This document shows positions 46,001-57,439 of a DNA stretch of 64,000 nt, piece after piece. Origin of the DNA: Lichenostomus cassidix (lineage: Eukaryota; Chordata; Aves; Passeriformes; Meliphagidae); the NCBI GenBank assembly GCA_008360975.2, contig CM039196.1, forward strand, positions 5,808,263-5,872,262, read 5' to 3'. A model generated the notes under the pieces. That model made no database searches, had not been told where the DNA came from, and saw only the letters and a program-made list of their open reading frames with translations. Numbering within the stretch: position 1 is the stretch's first letter; the number at the start of each line of letters is the position of its first letter. Both the position numbers and the translations under genes were made by a program.

Positions 46001-46359
46001 CAGCAGAGTGGAGAGAGGGGAAGAGAGGAGAAGAAATTAAGACCTTGGGCATTAAGACTTGACTAACTCAATGAGACAGGATTATTTAAAAAGTGGAAAT
46101 GGTAAGCAGGGGAGGCAAGCAATTTTCCCTAACCTGCCCCATCCTGCTGTTAACATTTAAATTAAAATGATGAATTACTGAAATAGCCATGGTCAAGGCC
46201 TCTGTATCCTCCCCCACAGTAAGTACTGTGATGCACTGTCATGTGCAAACAGCTCCTTCATGAGACACCAAAAGGCTTTTAATAATGGATATTATACTTC
46301 TGCAATGATCACAGTGGAAAGCACCCAAAATTACCAGCTTTCCTTGCAGAATAATTTGT
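43031..46359. other. Non-coding spacer
   Basis: No gene or repeat family recognised. It includes an 11-bp direct repeat (44202-44234). Chance frames of up to 139 codons (45431-45850, antisense) overlap others and carry no motif. Confidence 0.55.
44202..44234. repeat. Direct repeat GGTCAAGTGCC, 22 bp apart
   Basis: Two exact 11-base copies at 44202-44212 and 44224-44234. The core TCAAGTG is the NKX2-class homeodomain recognition word. Start-to-start spacing of 22 bp is close to two helical turns, so paired binding is possible. Coincidence is also possible. Confidence 0.5.
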
Positions 46360-46720
46360 TATTTTAATGCTGTCAACCTGCAGAAATAGATTTATTGTTA
46401 TTAATAATAGTGATTTGCCACATTTTGCTAGTTAAATTACAGTGCTGTATAGTTAGTTCCACAATAAAGGACTGGAAGTGTGCCAGGAGATTGCTCATAG
46501 CTCAGTGTAACAGCAGTTGGCACTGTTCCCATTAAGGCATTAAAATTTGAGTCAGAAACATAACAGATGCAAAACAAAACATGAGGTCGCTCGCGGGGAT
46601 TATATAAAAACAATTAAAACAAATTAATTACCAGTTATGTTAGTGTTTCTCGGTGTACACGTAGAATGATTACAAATCCATGCAGAGGTCTTTAAAAAAG
46701 ACCATAAAAGTCAATAAGGA
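46360..46720. promoter_or_regulatory. Candidate enhancer-like block
   Basis: Repeat-free and very AT-rich, with gatttattgttattaataatag, gctagttaaattac, cattaaggcattaaaatttg and caattaaaacaaattaattacc. It also has a compact CpG group (ggtcgctcgcgggg, 46587-46600) and further CpGs (tctcggtg, acacgtag). CpGs within such AT-rich sequence suggest constraint. Confidence 0.4.
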
Positions 46721-48599
46721 TCCCTGAGGGACTATGAGGGAACTTTTGGTTTCCAGCATAGCAGTGGGTTTACAGAGATGAAATACAGGGAGGCACAGGC
46801 TGTGGGACAGGCCCAGCTTCCCAGGAGCAGCAGCAGCTCCTGGAAGCTCCCGAGGAAATCCAGGTACAAGGGTTTACTTGTACAAAAAGTCGCTGTCCCT
46901 TGGTGCTGCAGATGGCAGAGGGGCCCAGGGGATGTGACCTCTTAAGGGCAACTCTGCCAAAGCGCCTCGACTCCAGCTCAGGAAAGCTGAACTGGAGCCA
47001 GCGAGGTAAACTGGAGCCAAGGGGATGCTCAAGAGCTCACAGCAGGATAGGCTTCTCATAAATGAGCAGTTTCTTGGAAGAGGCTGCAGCAGTTTTCTGC
47101 CCATCTTCCCCCAAGCAAGCCTGAAGGTTTCTGGTCCTTGCTGAAAACTCACTGAAAAGCCTCTACAGGGAATCTCTATGAGGAGTCCAACCATAACTAG
47201 ATTCCTTTGAAGAATCAGGACTTTCTGGAAACAAACATAAAGTGGCTGCAGCTTTCAACTATAGCAAAGTTTCCAGAACTAGAAGAGAAAAAAACCTCCT
47301 TCAGAAGCATATGAGGTGTTACCTTTCTGTTTAATTGTTGTTTCTAGTTTTACGTTACCAGGGAAAAGAAAAACTGCGTTGGTATTTTAGCATCTGACTA
47401 ATGGTGTGAAAACATTATCTTTCTATTGCTCTCCAAGGGGTGATTTAGTTCTTTGGAAAGAAATAGGTATGGAATAATCACACCAAGGCTGCTTATTGTG
47501 CATGTATAATATCTAATAATACAGAAATTGAGTTCAGCCTCACCACAGACCTCTCCCGCTGTCCCCCCTGTGTGCACATCCAAACCATCGTTTTTCTTAT
47601 TAGTTCTTGTTAAGCATCATTTAAGTGCTCGATGCAGCACAGGAGAATACCCAGTCCCTGCCCTGAGGAGCACAGCTCTCTCTTTTTTCAAGAGATGGAA
47701 CAGCAGGCATCAAGCATTCAGGTAAGCACTAATCCTGGGAGGTGGTCCAGATGCCACTTAGAATCCCTTGAAGGGGAGAATAACCTGATTTCTTTCCAAC
47801 AATTCATATATTTGAATCAACCCACAGAAACCTTTTTTTAAAATTGTTTTAAATTGCACAAATACTGGTGAGGAAGGAGGAAAAGAGGCAACATAGACCT
47901 CCAGAAGAGGACAGACAGGTCAGCAAACATTCTCCGCCACCGTTTGGTGGAAATACATCCTTTTCTCCAGGTCATATCCCCAGCGCAAACCAAGCAGCAA
48001 GGCAGGGACAGACCACACTGAGTTAGGAAAGAGGAAATATATGATATCACCTCCTATGGCTCTGCATCCAGCCCTTGCCAACGAAGCACCCACATTCCCA
48101 AGCCAAAACCAGGGCCAGCTGGCTGCCAGGAGCAGCCCAGCCAAGTACTTTGCTCTAACTTCTCAAGCAATAAGGAATTTGCAGACTTTAACTCCACCCT
48201 CTCAAAAAGCAGAGTGAAACAGTAAATATTGATGGGTATCACCAGATGTCACTGTTGTACAAAGTCATCCAAGATGCATTTCTTGGAGAGCACATGGTGG
48301 ACTTGAAAAGACACCTCCAACTTTCCAGTTGCCCACCCTGTGGCCTCCCCTTGCCCTCAGAAGCCCAAGAAAAGGTTCTGCAAGGGCAGCAGCAGCAGTT
48401 TGCTCCCTGGGTGGGTTTAAAGCCAATTTAAAGGAGAGACATGCTAGGCTGTGGTTTGGGGAAGGAACCACTGTGCACCACAACAGCTTTTGTTTCAGCT
48501 CTAATATGTTTATATTGAGCTTTATTTTTCAGTTTTGTTCCATGACCGTTCTTACTGATGGGAAGCTAAATTGCAGGGCTGCAGCCACTGCTATCAGCT
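46721..48599. other. Non-coding spacer
   Basis: No gene or repeat recognised. Short overlapping frames near 47838-48242 and 48246-48601 have no motif. Confidence 0.55.
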
Positions 48600-49300
48600 A
48601 GCAAAGAGATAATAATTAATACTTGGTAACATTGAGCCTAGAATGTCTGTTACATGATTCTGCCTTATTCATTTCAGCAGGGATTCTCTGAGATAATCAA
48701 ACCCAGGATTTTAAAGTTCATTTGCTTCAAGTCTGATTCATACAGATTTTAATGTACTTCTAAGATGGCTTTGGAAATGAGCATTTGCCTACCAATAATA
48801 TTGTTCCCTATCTGCAAGACATCTATCGAAAGAGAACAGTAGCTAGATGAGCTTAGGTTTGAAGAAGACATGCACAGAGCAGCATCCTTTCAAAAGCAAA
48901 TCTGCTGAGGAAATAATTTCAGCTAAGAAAATAAATATTACTGGCACTGCATCAGAAGAGCAGCAAAACAACATTGATCCGCTAAAGGAACACACTTAAT
49001 GTTTTAAACCAAAACAGATCTGTGCAGGGAAGTGCCTGCTTAAAATCTGTGTGTTTTTATTCTGCAAGTCACAATTTAGAAACAAAAAAAAAAGACAAAA
49101 CATACCAGCACATAAGGCCCTTCACAGCCCAGGCATGCTGCTGCTGGTTCGTTATGTATCATCTGCTATTCCCAAGGTGACAAGTGTTATCTGGATGCTA
49201 TTTGTGTAGTAATCCAGAACAAATTAGGTGCAACGGTTTTCTGTGAAGTACATTGTACAAATAAAGAAAACGTGCTGATTGAAAAATACACCTGCTGTCC
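48600..49300. promoter_or_regulatory. Strong candidate enhancer-like block
   Basis: Long repeat-free AT-rich block: agataataattaatac, gataatcaaaccc, attttaatgtac, ccaataatattg, gaaataatttcagc, aaataaatattac. It continues through tatgtatcatctgc, gtagtaatccag and caaattaggtgcaacgg. Isolated CpGs (ctatcgaaag, gttcgttatg, gcaacggtt, aaacgtgc) remain. No frame longer than about 60 codons crosses it, which is itself unusual locally and fits AT richness. Confidence 0.4.
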
Positions 49301-51199
49301 CACTGCTGCTGGTCTTGCATGGCCACATGGTCATGGAGCCAGAAAAAAGGGACAGAACTGTGCCAGACTAATCCCTCTGGTACTCAGCAGCTCCAGCATG
49401 AGCCATCCCCTCTCCTCATGGCTGTTTTCACCTTAGGCTAGTTTACTCCTCACTTCAGAACTGCAGAGCAATTTTTTATTACTCATCAGCTTCCAGTCTG
49501 GCTCAGCTACACAAACCTCCATCCCTGTTTAAAGCTGCCTTAAGCACAGGGAACAAAGGAAAAATAAGGACCAGAAATGCATCAGCTTGAAGGGAGATAC
49601 TCATGGGATACTACAGGGATTTGTCTGGAGCCTAATACCATTTAAATTATTTTTATTAATGTGCTGAAAGTAGAGCACAGAGCAAATGGCACATGAATTA
49701 AGTTCAGATCATTCCAGAATGGAAAGTGTTGCAAAGAGAAACCAAAGAAAAATAGCAGGCCTGGTGAAGTTCACAAAATATTAGCATGAAGTAGCAAAAT
49801 GATATTCCAGCCAAAAAAATGCAGAGCTAATGCAAACCATGGAGGCTGGAGGAATAAATCTCACGTGCAGCAATGTGAGGAGAAGGAAGATGCTGGTGAG
49901 GCACAGTTAGGGGAGCTCTGAGCTGACAAAAGCCTGTGTTCTCCAAGGGCCAGCACAGTATCACTGCTTAGCTCTCTCCTTCCCACCATCCACAGCTTTT
50001 CCCGGGTCACGCTGAGGGACACGAAGGCAGTTCAGACATTTAATGAGACAGCTTAAGGCAAAGAGCTTTGGGAGAAAGACTCCTTGTTTCAGGATATAAA
50101 CCAAGCACAGGCTAGCTGAGGTCAGGCAGCAGCAGCCCGCATTGGACTGTAATTGCCTGCTGCAGGATTTCTGACATTTTCCTCTAATACAGCTGGTAAC
50201 ACAGTGGGAGACAAAATATCATACTCTGATCCAGTCCATGAGTAGACTTAATCTCTCATGCTCTCCTCCTTGCCATCCTTCAGGAGCATTTTCTAATAAA
50301 ATGGAAGCACTTGTGCTTCCATTAATAAGTGTTCCAAATTTTAAAAAAACAATGCTTATTTTTGAAAGTCTGAAGCCACAGCTTAGTAATGCCAGAGAGT
50401 CAGATACAGGAGTTATCCCAAGGTCAATCAGGCAAGCCAGGGCCAACTCAGCAAAGTGACCCAGATCTAAACCTCAGCCCCAGCTGCCTGAGCTCCCCCT
50501 ACAACTGCACATATCTTTCTTGCTCTCAAAAGAGGCCACTCAATGCCAGCAGAGATGAGCAGCACAAGTTTGAAATACTGTGACCCATGAGGCACAGCAG
50601 CAATGATGTGCAGGCTCCAGCTGCATGGGAGTGATCCTACTGACAACGGGGTGTGACAGAGCTGGAGCTGCCCCTTCTCCTGCCCTGTGGCCTTAACCCT
50701 TGAAGAAGTTTTGGGAGAGCAATTACAGCCTGTCAGAGCTGCTGGTTGGACCTGCATCGACTGCCTGCTTCCGGCTCCTCACCCACTGTTCCCAGGCTGA
50801 AATTGCACCCAAAACAGCCCCTACAAAGGAAATCCCAGCTTTGCTGTTCCTACAAGGCACTGGGGACAGCTTGGCTCCCAGGGAGTGTAGCCAAGTGCTC
50901 TGGGACGTCTGGAGCACCGGCACTGGATAAACGCTGTCACCAAGCCAACAGTAGAGTCATCGGGGGCTAAAGAAAAGAGCAAATATTTGTAATCAGAGCT
51001 GCTGCAAACTTATTGGTTCCTTGCTAAGCCCTAAGAAAAACAAGGAGATGAAAAGTTGGCTTCTGCTCTTTTAAGTAGGCACTGGAAATGCCTTGGCTCA
51101 GAGCAGAGCGATGGTGTTTACACAGCCTCCCCATTGCCTCCTGCCTGCACTCAGCCCTAAGCTGCTTCTGTTGACAAGCAGCAGGGAATGGGATCTCTG
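49301..51199. other. Non-coding spacer containing a perfect hairpin
   Basis: No gene recognised. The only structural feature is the inverted repeat at 50300-50323, listed separately. Confidence 0.5.
50300..50323. repeat. Perfect inverted repeat, 11-bp arms, 2-nt loop
   Basis: AATGGAAGCAC, then TT, then GTGCTTCCATT pair without mismatch. The flanks do not extend the pairing. It is much too short for a miRNA precursor. It could be a palindromic protein-binding site (TGGAAGCAC/GTGCTTCCA half-sites) or an extruding cruciform. Arms this long with a minimal loop are uncommon by chance in 64 kb. Confidence 0.7.
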
Positions 51200-51330
51200 T
51201 CCATGAAAATGGATGATGTCAGGGTTAATTAATCCGACCTGAGGTGACACGGCCAGCAGCAGCCACTACATCGGCCAGTAGGGAGAAGCTATATATAGTT
51301 CTGTGAGATGATGAGATGGATCAATCACGG
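51200..51330. promoter_or_regulatory. Candidate conserved non-coding block
   Basis: Contains ggttaattaatccg, a paired/HNF1-like double TAAT word, followed by CpG-bearing sequence (tccgacc, acacggcc, catcggcc). A perfect AT palindrome CTATATATAG (51289-51298) and atggatcaatcacgg follow. Repeat-free. Inference only. Confidence 0.35.
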
Positions 51331-52079
51331 GGCAAAGAAAATACAGAGACACTATGATTTAACAGCAAATTCTGCTTTGTGATCTCAGGAAGGCTGGCCA
51401 GCTGTAACAGGGCACAAAATGCATTTTCAGGATGTGGCATTTACTGGTAGCAGTTTGCACCTTGAGCCAAGGGACTGTTAGAGGAGTTGTGCATCTTTGA
51501 AAGGGAAATTTCCTTCCAAGTCTGGAGGTCACAGCTGTGCAAAACACCCAGAAGCTTTGCTTCCCCAGGGTACATGAACAGTGTGCTCAGTTCAAGCTGC
51601 AGACTTTGTCTCCCCCTGATTTCTCTTGCAAATCTGTCTGAGCCCAGAATGCAAAGCAGAATTCAGTCAAATACCCAGGCAAAGCCACACACAGCCATGA
51701 ATCTCATGTGGTTCTTGATGGGAAGCTATAAATCCATCCAGGGCTGCCCCCAAAGGTTTCCCAAACCTTCAGGCGACTTTTCAGCTATTTATTTATGAGA
51801 TTCTAAACACAGGACACAGCTGAGCTAAGGTGACTCCTGCAGGGTGCTGCGCTTGTTCCTGTGCCATTTTCAGAGCAGACACCTTAAATTCAGGCAAATC
51901 CCACCAAGGAAACACATGTCCTTGTTGCTGGTTCCTGCTCCAATCAAGAAATCGATCCCAATACCCAAACTGCAATCAACACCGACAGCAAGTATGATTT
52001 TTGTTTGCATTGCCTACAGGCACTGGTGGAGAGGCCGGGCTGCAGGTGGGCTGATGCTGTTTCACAGCCTAGGCAGGGC
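51331..52079. other. Non-coding spacer
   Basis: No gene or repeat recognised. Confidence 0.5.
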
Positions 52080-52150
52080 AGAGTGGATAATGATAAATGC
52101 TCCCTCTCGGCCTTCAAACAGATTAATCCATAAATATTGATAGCCCTGAA
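52080..52150. promoter_or_regulatory. Short candidate regulatory block with OTX/bicoid-type site
   Basis: GATTAATCC at 52121-52129 is a K50 homeodomain (OTX/PITX/bicoid-type) site, next to ataaatattgatag and preceded by gataatgataaatg and a CpG (tctcggcc). It is small but motif-dense. Confidence 0.3.
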
Positions 52151-52834
52151 GTGCTCTGTTTATCCAAAAAACAGGTGAAATCTTGGCAAGAGCCAAGTAC
52201 CTTCCTGGAAATGGCTCAGGTTTCTGTGCTTTGCCAGCCTGGGGAGAAGAAACGTGTGGTGCAGTGCAGCTCTGGGTACCCAGAGATTGCCACCTGGCCC
52301 TGCTGCTGCCTGCTCCAGCAAATCCAAAGTGAGCAGCCAATTTGTGTTACAACAAAAACAGAGCTGTGGGATGAGGGATTTTCTTGCCTTAGATGAGGGA
52401 CAAGGAGGAAAATTATATAAGGGAAAAAAATTAAATTCAACAAGGCTCTGCCTCTGAAGACTCAAGTGACTGAACATGGCAGGTGCAGCAGGGATTTCTC
52501 AATGACAAACATGTGCAGGCAGAGTGTGTGTTTATCCTGTACGTACACTGAGAAAAATATAGCCCCCCATCAGAACCACGCCTGAGCGCACAGCCTGCGG
52601 ATCAGGACAGCCTGACAGCTGGGTATTATTTATGGCAGCTTTTCCAACTAGGTAGACATTTACAAATCAAAATAACTGTCATCTGTGTTGTCTGAATGCA
52701 ATTTTTGGTGTGTTCTATCCTCTGCTTTCCCCTAGCTACTGTATTATTAACAGCCCTTGGCCTCTCCCTGCCAATCTCTGTTTCCCTGTGGATGTTTTCT
52801 CTGCAGCCACAGCCCCCAGAGCAAAGCCCCTCGC
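52151..52834. other. Non-coding spacer
   Basis: No gene or repeat recognised. Several overlapping frames of 70-105 codons near 52151-52477 occur on both strands without motifs. Confidence 0.5.
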
Positions 52835-52848
52835 CCAGCAGATGGCAC
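52835..52848 (+). promoter_or_regulatory. CTCF core motif match
   Basis: CCAGCAGATGGCAC fits the CTCF core CCASYAGRKGGCRS at every position, and the two following bases (TC) also fit. No other full match was found by eye in the window. CTCF binds such sites to insulate or anchor chromatin loops, so this would be the natural boundary candidate. A motif alone does not prove occupancy. Confidence 0.4.
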
Positions 52849-53739
52849 TCAGAGGCTCCAGGAAACCCACACATGCCCAGAAATCCCTGCCCTCTGAGCA
52901 AATGGTGGGGTAATTGAGATTTTGTTTCTGGCTGACACTACCTCAGGGATGCTAAGCCTGAGAGCTCCCCAGGGCTACCCAAGGAAAGCTGAGGGCTGCT
53001 GGTCTTGGTTGGGTGAGGTGCAGTCAACCCAACCCCTCCGTGGAGCCCAGCCTGAGCTATGGGATGGTGTCTGACTGCACAGAAGGGTGAATTTTGTACT
53101 TTCCTTCAAAAATTCCAAGGCACCCAGAGGGGAGGTGTTACAGCCACTGCATTAGGAGCAGGGATGCAGGAACAGTCCAGCTTGTGGCCACCTAGGACCA
53201 CCTCTTCCCTCTAGGATGCTTTCTCTGCAAAACCAGGTGTGGAGCAGATTGTGCTACAGACTTGGAAAATGCCTGCAGGGAACGTGTCCAGGAGCAGGAT
53301 TTAGACAGCAGCTGCTCCAAAGAGGAGCAACATCCACCAGCACACAGCAGCTGATGCCAAATTCACCTGTGCTCTCCCCCAGGTTTTCTGTGCAGCCACA
53401 CTGCAGCAAGACCCAGTCATAATGAAAGCAAATTCCACCTGCACTTCTGCTTTTCCCCACAGAACTTTCATTATGGGAATAAAAATAAATAAATCAACCC
53501 TCCTCACCTCTACTCTCCAAAATAATAACCCCCAAAAAGGCTGCACAGAAAATTTATTTTCACCCCTTCACTGCCATGGGAACACACATTTGTTTCCTAA
53601 AAATTGTACCACTCACCTCACACCCCACAAGGGCTGGTGCAGGGCACAGAGAGCTGGGGAGCTGGCAGGGGGCTGGATTAATGAGGGCACAGGGAGGCTG
53701 CAGCCCTCCCCATTAGCTCTCTATCATGTGCAATAAGAG
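52849..53739. other. Non-coding spacer with G-rich segment
   Basis: No gene recognised. At 53631-53696 the plus strand is G-rich (gggctgg, agggcac, ctgggg, cagggggctgg, gagggcacaggg), giving five or more G-runs with loops mostly over seven bases. That makes at best a loose G-quadruplex candidate. Confidence 0.5.
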
Positions 53740-53840
53740 CAGCCGTCCTACTGTGCAGCCCTTCCCATTCCCATGGAAACCACTGGTGCATCCCGCCAGG
53801 AGTATAAATAAACCTCTCGCATGAACTTCATCCTGTGTGC
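53740..53840 (+). promoter_or_regulatory. Weak TATA-promoter-like segment
   Basis: AGTATAAATAAA (53801-53812) is a good TATA-like word. About 30 bases upstream lies CCCATGGAAACC, resembling an RFX half-site pair, and a CpG-bearing stretch (tcccgcc, tctcgcatg) surrounds it. No initiator or downstream coding exon can be identified. It may equally be an enhancer fragment or chance. Confidence 0.2.
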
Positions 53841-55794
53841 TGCTTCCCAGCTGTGCTGTCTGACACCCACGTGAGGGACACAGGTGCTCTGTGTTCACAG
53901 TGCATGGACACTGCTGCTGCCCCTTGTACCCAAACACAAGCCAAGGAGGACACACAGGAACCCCAGGAAATGAAGAACCATATCAGGGAATAGAACACAT
54001 GGTCAAGCACCACATCTTGCAACCACAGTGAACAAGAACAGCCCGACCTCCAATTTGAATTGTTATTTAAGTGTCAAAGAATAGCACTAAAGAGACACTC
54101 AAAATGCACATAATCTAATTAAAACAAGCCATGCAAAAACCTGGCCCTGCATTTTCCATTCCTGCAGCGCTCCCCACGCTCTGGAAGGGAAGCACAGTCC
54201 CACCTCCAGCATTATGACTCCTGTTAGATATTCATGATTGGGAATATCTTTTCCAAACCCACCCACAACACAAGCCAGGCAGCTTGGGCAGGAAGGCCAG
54301 CACTCAGCCAACAGTTTTTGTTTCATTTTAATTGGGGTAACTTACAGATGATTTTCAAAAAATCAGGTCCTGTGGGGGAGACACAAAACCCTGAACTTGA
54401 GTCCATGTGGTCCATGTTTTATCTACACACATTATCTTCTCCCACCCCTACCTCCCCTTCCTGTCTTTCCATAACCATTCTGTCAGGGAAGGGGGTCTGT
54501 CCAAACAATTTCCATGTTTGCTTCACACAAAGGATTAGACACTGCACAGTCTAAGATCACCTGCTGCTGCACGTCAGCAAAGTCTGTAAGTGTTATCAGC
54601 TGCCAGGCAGGACTCCACATCCCAGGGTCTAACCCTTACACACAGGAAGAATTAAATATCAGAAGGAATGGTAGCAAAGGAAATGTCAAACCTTTCCAGT
54701 TTTTTTTTTTTAGCCAGGTCCCTCAAGCCTGCTGCCACCTGCACTTTATCAATTATTATCTTTAATAATTATCAGATTAAACTCCATGCAGAGAAACTTC
54801 TCCAATTAATTACCACCAGAAATAGTAGCAACAAGATCACTGCCAGACCTAGATCAGGCTCCTCAATGATTCTGTGAACCTGTGAACCTGAGGCTCTGAC
54901 AGCAAGGGAAAAAGCCCTGCCTGACTTTGTTGGAGTAATTTTATTAACTCTGGCTGGTTCTGTTAGTTGACAAAGTGACAGGATCCTGGGGAAAATTTCT
55001 CTGTGTGTTTAGTACATCTTTGGCAGGTGTCAAGGTATATTCTCTGGCTTGTCACTCACTGGGCTGCCCTTTAGATAGTTATTATTTCATGTAATTATGA
55101 TTATTACATGCTGAGATGCCACCCTTATGAATAGCCTCTGGTTGCTGTCACTCATTGCAATGTGATGAGGGAGGATGAGTTGTCAGGAAGGAACTGCAGG
55201 GTATGAAATTGCCACATTTCTCTATTTTAAAACAAATAACCCATGTTTTTGCTGGTCATCCCTTTCCACTTAGCAAGTGGCATGCTCAGGACTGGGCAGC
55301 ATGACAGAAAATCGTCTGCTATGAAGCACCATGTCAGAGTCACACAGCAATAGCACCCACAGCCCACCCAAAGGAATTGTGAAATGAAGCTGCCAGGAGG
55401 AGAAAGGTAACAACCCTCAAGCTGCACACTAGTGCTGTACTGTGAATCCTCTGTGGCATTTCTGCTCCAGAGATGCTCTCTCCTTTGCTGCTCAGTTCAA
55501 AATAACTCCTGCAGGTGCCCATGCCTACCCTCAGGGTGAGATGCATCCATCCCACCTTCCCACACTTCCCTGGCAGCTGAGCTGCCTGTTGGGGGTGACC
55601 CACACTTCATTTCCTACAGAGCAAGGGAATTACACAGGATTTCACACCACCTCCTCAAAACTCAAGCGTTCTGATAAAAATCCTCAATTTTGCAAAGCTG
55701 GGTTTCTGCAGCAGACATGCCAACAATTCCTGCTCTGGGACTATTTCCCACAAACCAAAATAAACTATGATTATTTCCCAAAGTCTGCTACAGG
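53841..55794. other. Non-coding spacer
   Basis: No gene recognised. A poly-T run (54699-54710) and AT-rich words near 54745-54830 (atcaattattatctttaataattatcag) stand out. A 10-base tandem (tgtgaacctgtgaacctg) lies near 54872-54890. The 132-codon frame at 55442-55840 has no motif. Confidence 0.5.
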
Positions 55795-55850
55795 TTTTAA
55801 GAGACTTTGGGCAAGTCATTTTGTATTCCAGGGGCCCTGATGGAAAATGG
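55795..55850 (+). mobile_element. Possible MIR fragment, sense
   Basis: 'gagactttgggcaagtcattttg', then 'ccctgatggaaaatgg', parallels the MIR central 'gaccttgggcaagtcacttaacc' and 'cctcatctgtaaaatgg', with a deletion between. Short and uncertain. Confidence 0.35.
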
Positions 55851-56039
55851 AAGTCAGGGTATTTTCTGAAAACTCTTTGGCCAAGCTTTCATTCCCACAG
55901 TAACCGCTACAAAGTGCAGCACAAGGAGGCTGCAATCTTGACTAAAGCCTTTTTGAGTAGCTGCAATGTTAAAAAAAAACAAAAATGCACTTTCTCAGTC
56001 GATTTCAGATAGCCAACACTTCTACAGCACACAGCTTCC
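55851..56039. other. Non-coding spacer
   Basis: Nothing recognisable apart from a nine-A run at about 55971-55979. Confidence 0.4.
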
Positions 56040-56200
56040 ACAGGGTGTTATTCACAATTACAAATAGATCAATATTCATAATTCGTCTCCCTCCAACAGC
56101 TGAACAAATCATTTGTAACGATTCATTTCCTTGATGAATTTCACCTCTTTTCCAGTTTGCAAATTATGTGTGAACAGAGCTGGATTTTCCAAATTGATTT
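56040..56200. promoter_or_regulatory. Candidate conserved non-coding block
   Basis: Repeat-free AT-rich block: gttattcacaattac, gatcaatattcataattcgtc, acaaatcatttgtaacgattc, ccttgatgaatttc, ttgcaaattatgtg. AATCATTTGTAACGATT reads as an imperfect palindrome of homeodomain words, and two CpGs persist. Enhancer-like by composition. Confidence 0.4.
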
Positions 56201-56929
56201 TTTTTTCCCCCAGCCTTTTTCCATCCCATGTAATTTCTGAGAACAACTTTAAGTCTTAAAAGAACTCCAGGCCCTGCATGCTTGCCTGGCCAGAATTCCC
56301 CACCAGACCTGAGCCATGGTTAGCAGCAGCCCCCTCACCACAACCCCAACTCCCCTGCTCATTTTAATGGTGCTCACAAGCTGCTTGGCTGCCTGTGTTC
56401 CTTGCAGCCACCATCAAGTTTCTATTGCAAATACTTCAAATATCTCGGTTTGCAGTCCTCTTGGAGATTAATTGAACAAATATTTCCCTTCCCCACGAAC
56501 ACACTCCTGCCAGTAAACGTGCTCACTAAAATATTCACAGCAAGCTAACACAAAAAGGACAAAGGAAAGGTAATACTGAAGGCAGGTCTGCTGAAGCATT
56601 TGCTCAACCTAATACCTGCTCTTTTCACCTATCTGGGACCATGGACAATAAACCAAAGCATCCCCACTCCCAGATGCTCTCATCTTTGTCTGTGCCTCAC
56701 TGCCTCCTCCTCAGCGTGCAGAGCCATCGCCAGCCATGGCACACTTGGAAAGGACATATCTCAACACTACAGTTAAAGATCTGCATCCCATCCAGGTTTG
56801 TTTTAAGCCCTGGCCACTCCAGCCATGCTGCTGGGGTTCCCCAGCTCCCTCCAGCTCAGGGTCTGCTCTCCAGCCAGCTCCCACAGCTGTCAGGGATCTT
56901 GGTTCTGCTGTACCGGCACCGAGATCCGC
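56201..56929. other. Non-coding spacer
   Basis: No gene recognised. A small CpG group (taccggcaccgagatccgctc, about 56911-56931) borders the next block. Confidence 0.5.
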
Positions 56930-57170
56930 TCTGCTCCGTGGGGAAAGGCAGATTGATAATTAAATCCACTATTGAGATATTCACATTCTGTTCCCTTGCC
57001 ATTTCAGCAGACATAAAACATTTTATTATTCTGCTGATTTAGGAACCTGAATTTAAATATTAGAGTATTAAAGCGATACTTAATTAGTTGACTGAATGTT
57101 CTCCCTTTTATCAGTGTTGACAGATCTTAATTATAGCATGGGCTGTGAAAGCTGATAGAACAGCTGATGG
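56930..57170. promoter_or_regulatory. Strong candidate enhancer-like block
   Basis: Dense homeodomain words: gattgataattaaatcc, cattttattattctgctgatttagg, gaatttaaatattagagtattaaagcg, cttaattagttgactg and cttaattatagc. The CpG in aaagcgatac survives. Repeat-free. The left edge carries a CpG group, and the right edge leads into the exon-like segment at 57251. Confidence 0.45.
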
Positions 57171-57250
57171 CAGCAGCACCGCCAGGAATACTAAAGTGTG
57201 TCAGAATTACTTGTCTGTTTTCCCTCTTCCCTCTTGCTCTGTTCTTCAGG

Positions 57251-57384
57251 CATGCTCTGAAGTCCTTGGCAAATAAAGCCAATGCTGCAGCCAAGCCTGA
57301 GCAGTTTGGCATTTACTCTCAAGGACATGAGAAACTGCTTGTCCTTGAGAGAGACAGGATAATCCAACAGGCCCAGACTTTGGG
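57251..57384 (+). other. Weak exon-like open segment
   Basis: A long pyrimidine tract (57211-57248, tgtctgttttccctcttccctcttgctctgttctt) ends in CAG at 57247-57249, a textbook splice-acceptor layout. The following frame is open for about 45 codons, rich in Ala, Lys, Gln and Leu, with a charged helical look (the EKLLVLERDRIIQQAQ stretch). I do not recognise the protein. No good splice donor is seen before the A-tract, and the frame simply runs on to a stop near 57437. It could be a cryptic exon, a retro-copy fragment or chance. Confidence 0.15.
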
Positions 57385-57407
57385 AAAAAAAAAAAAAACC
57401 AAAAAAA
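57385..57407. repeat. A-rich tract
   Basis: Fourteen As, then CC, then seven As. It could be a decayed poly-A tail or simple sequence. Confidence 0.85.
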
Positions 57408-57439
57408 TCCCACATGATGGAAAATTATCTCCTAGTTAA

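Noticed and set aside
53631..53696. G-quadruplex
   Set aside because: Several G-runs are present but most loops exceed seven bases, so a stable structure is not supported.
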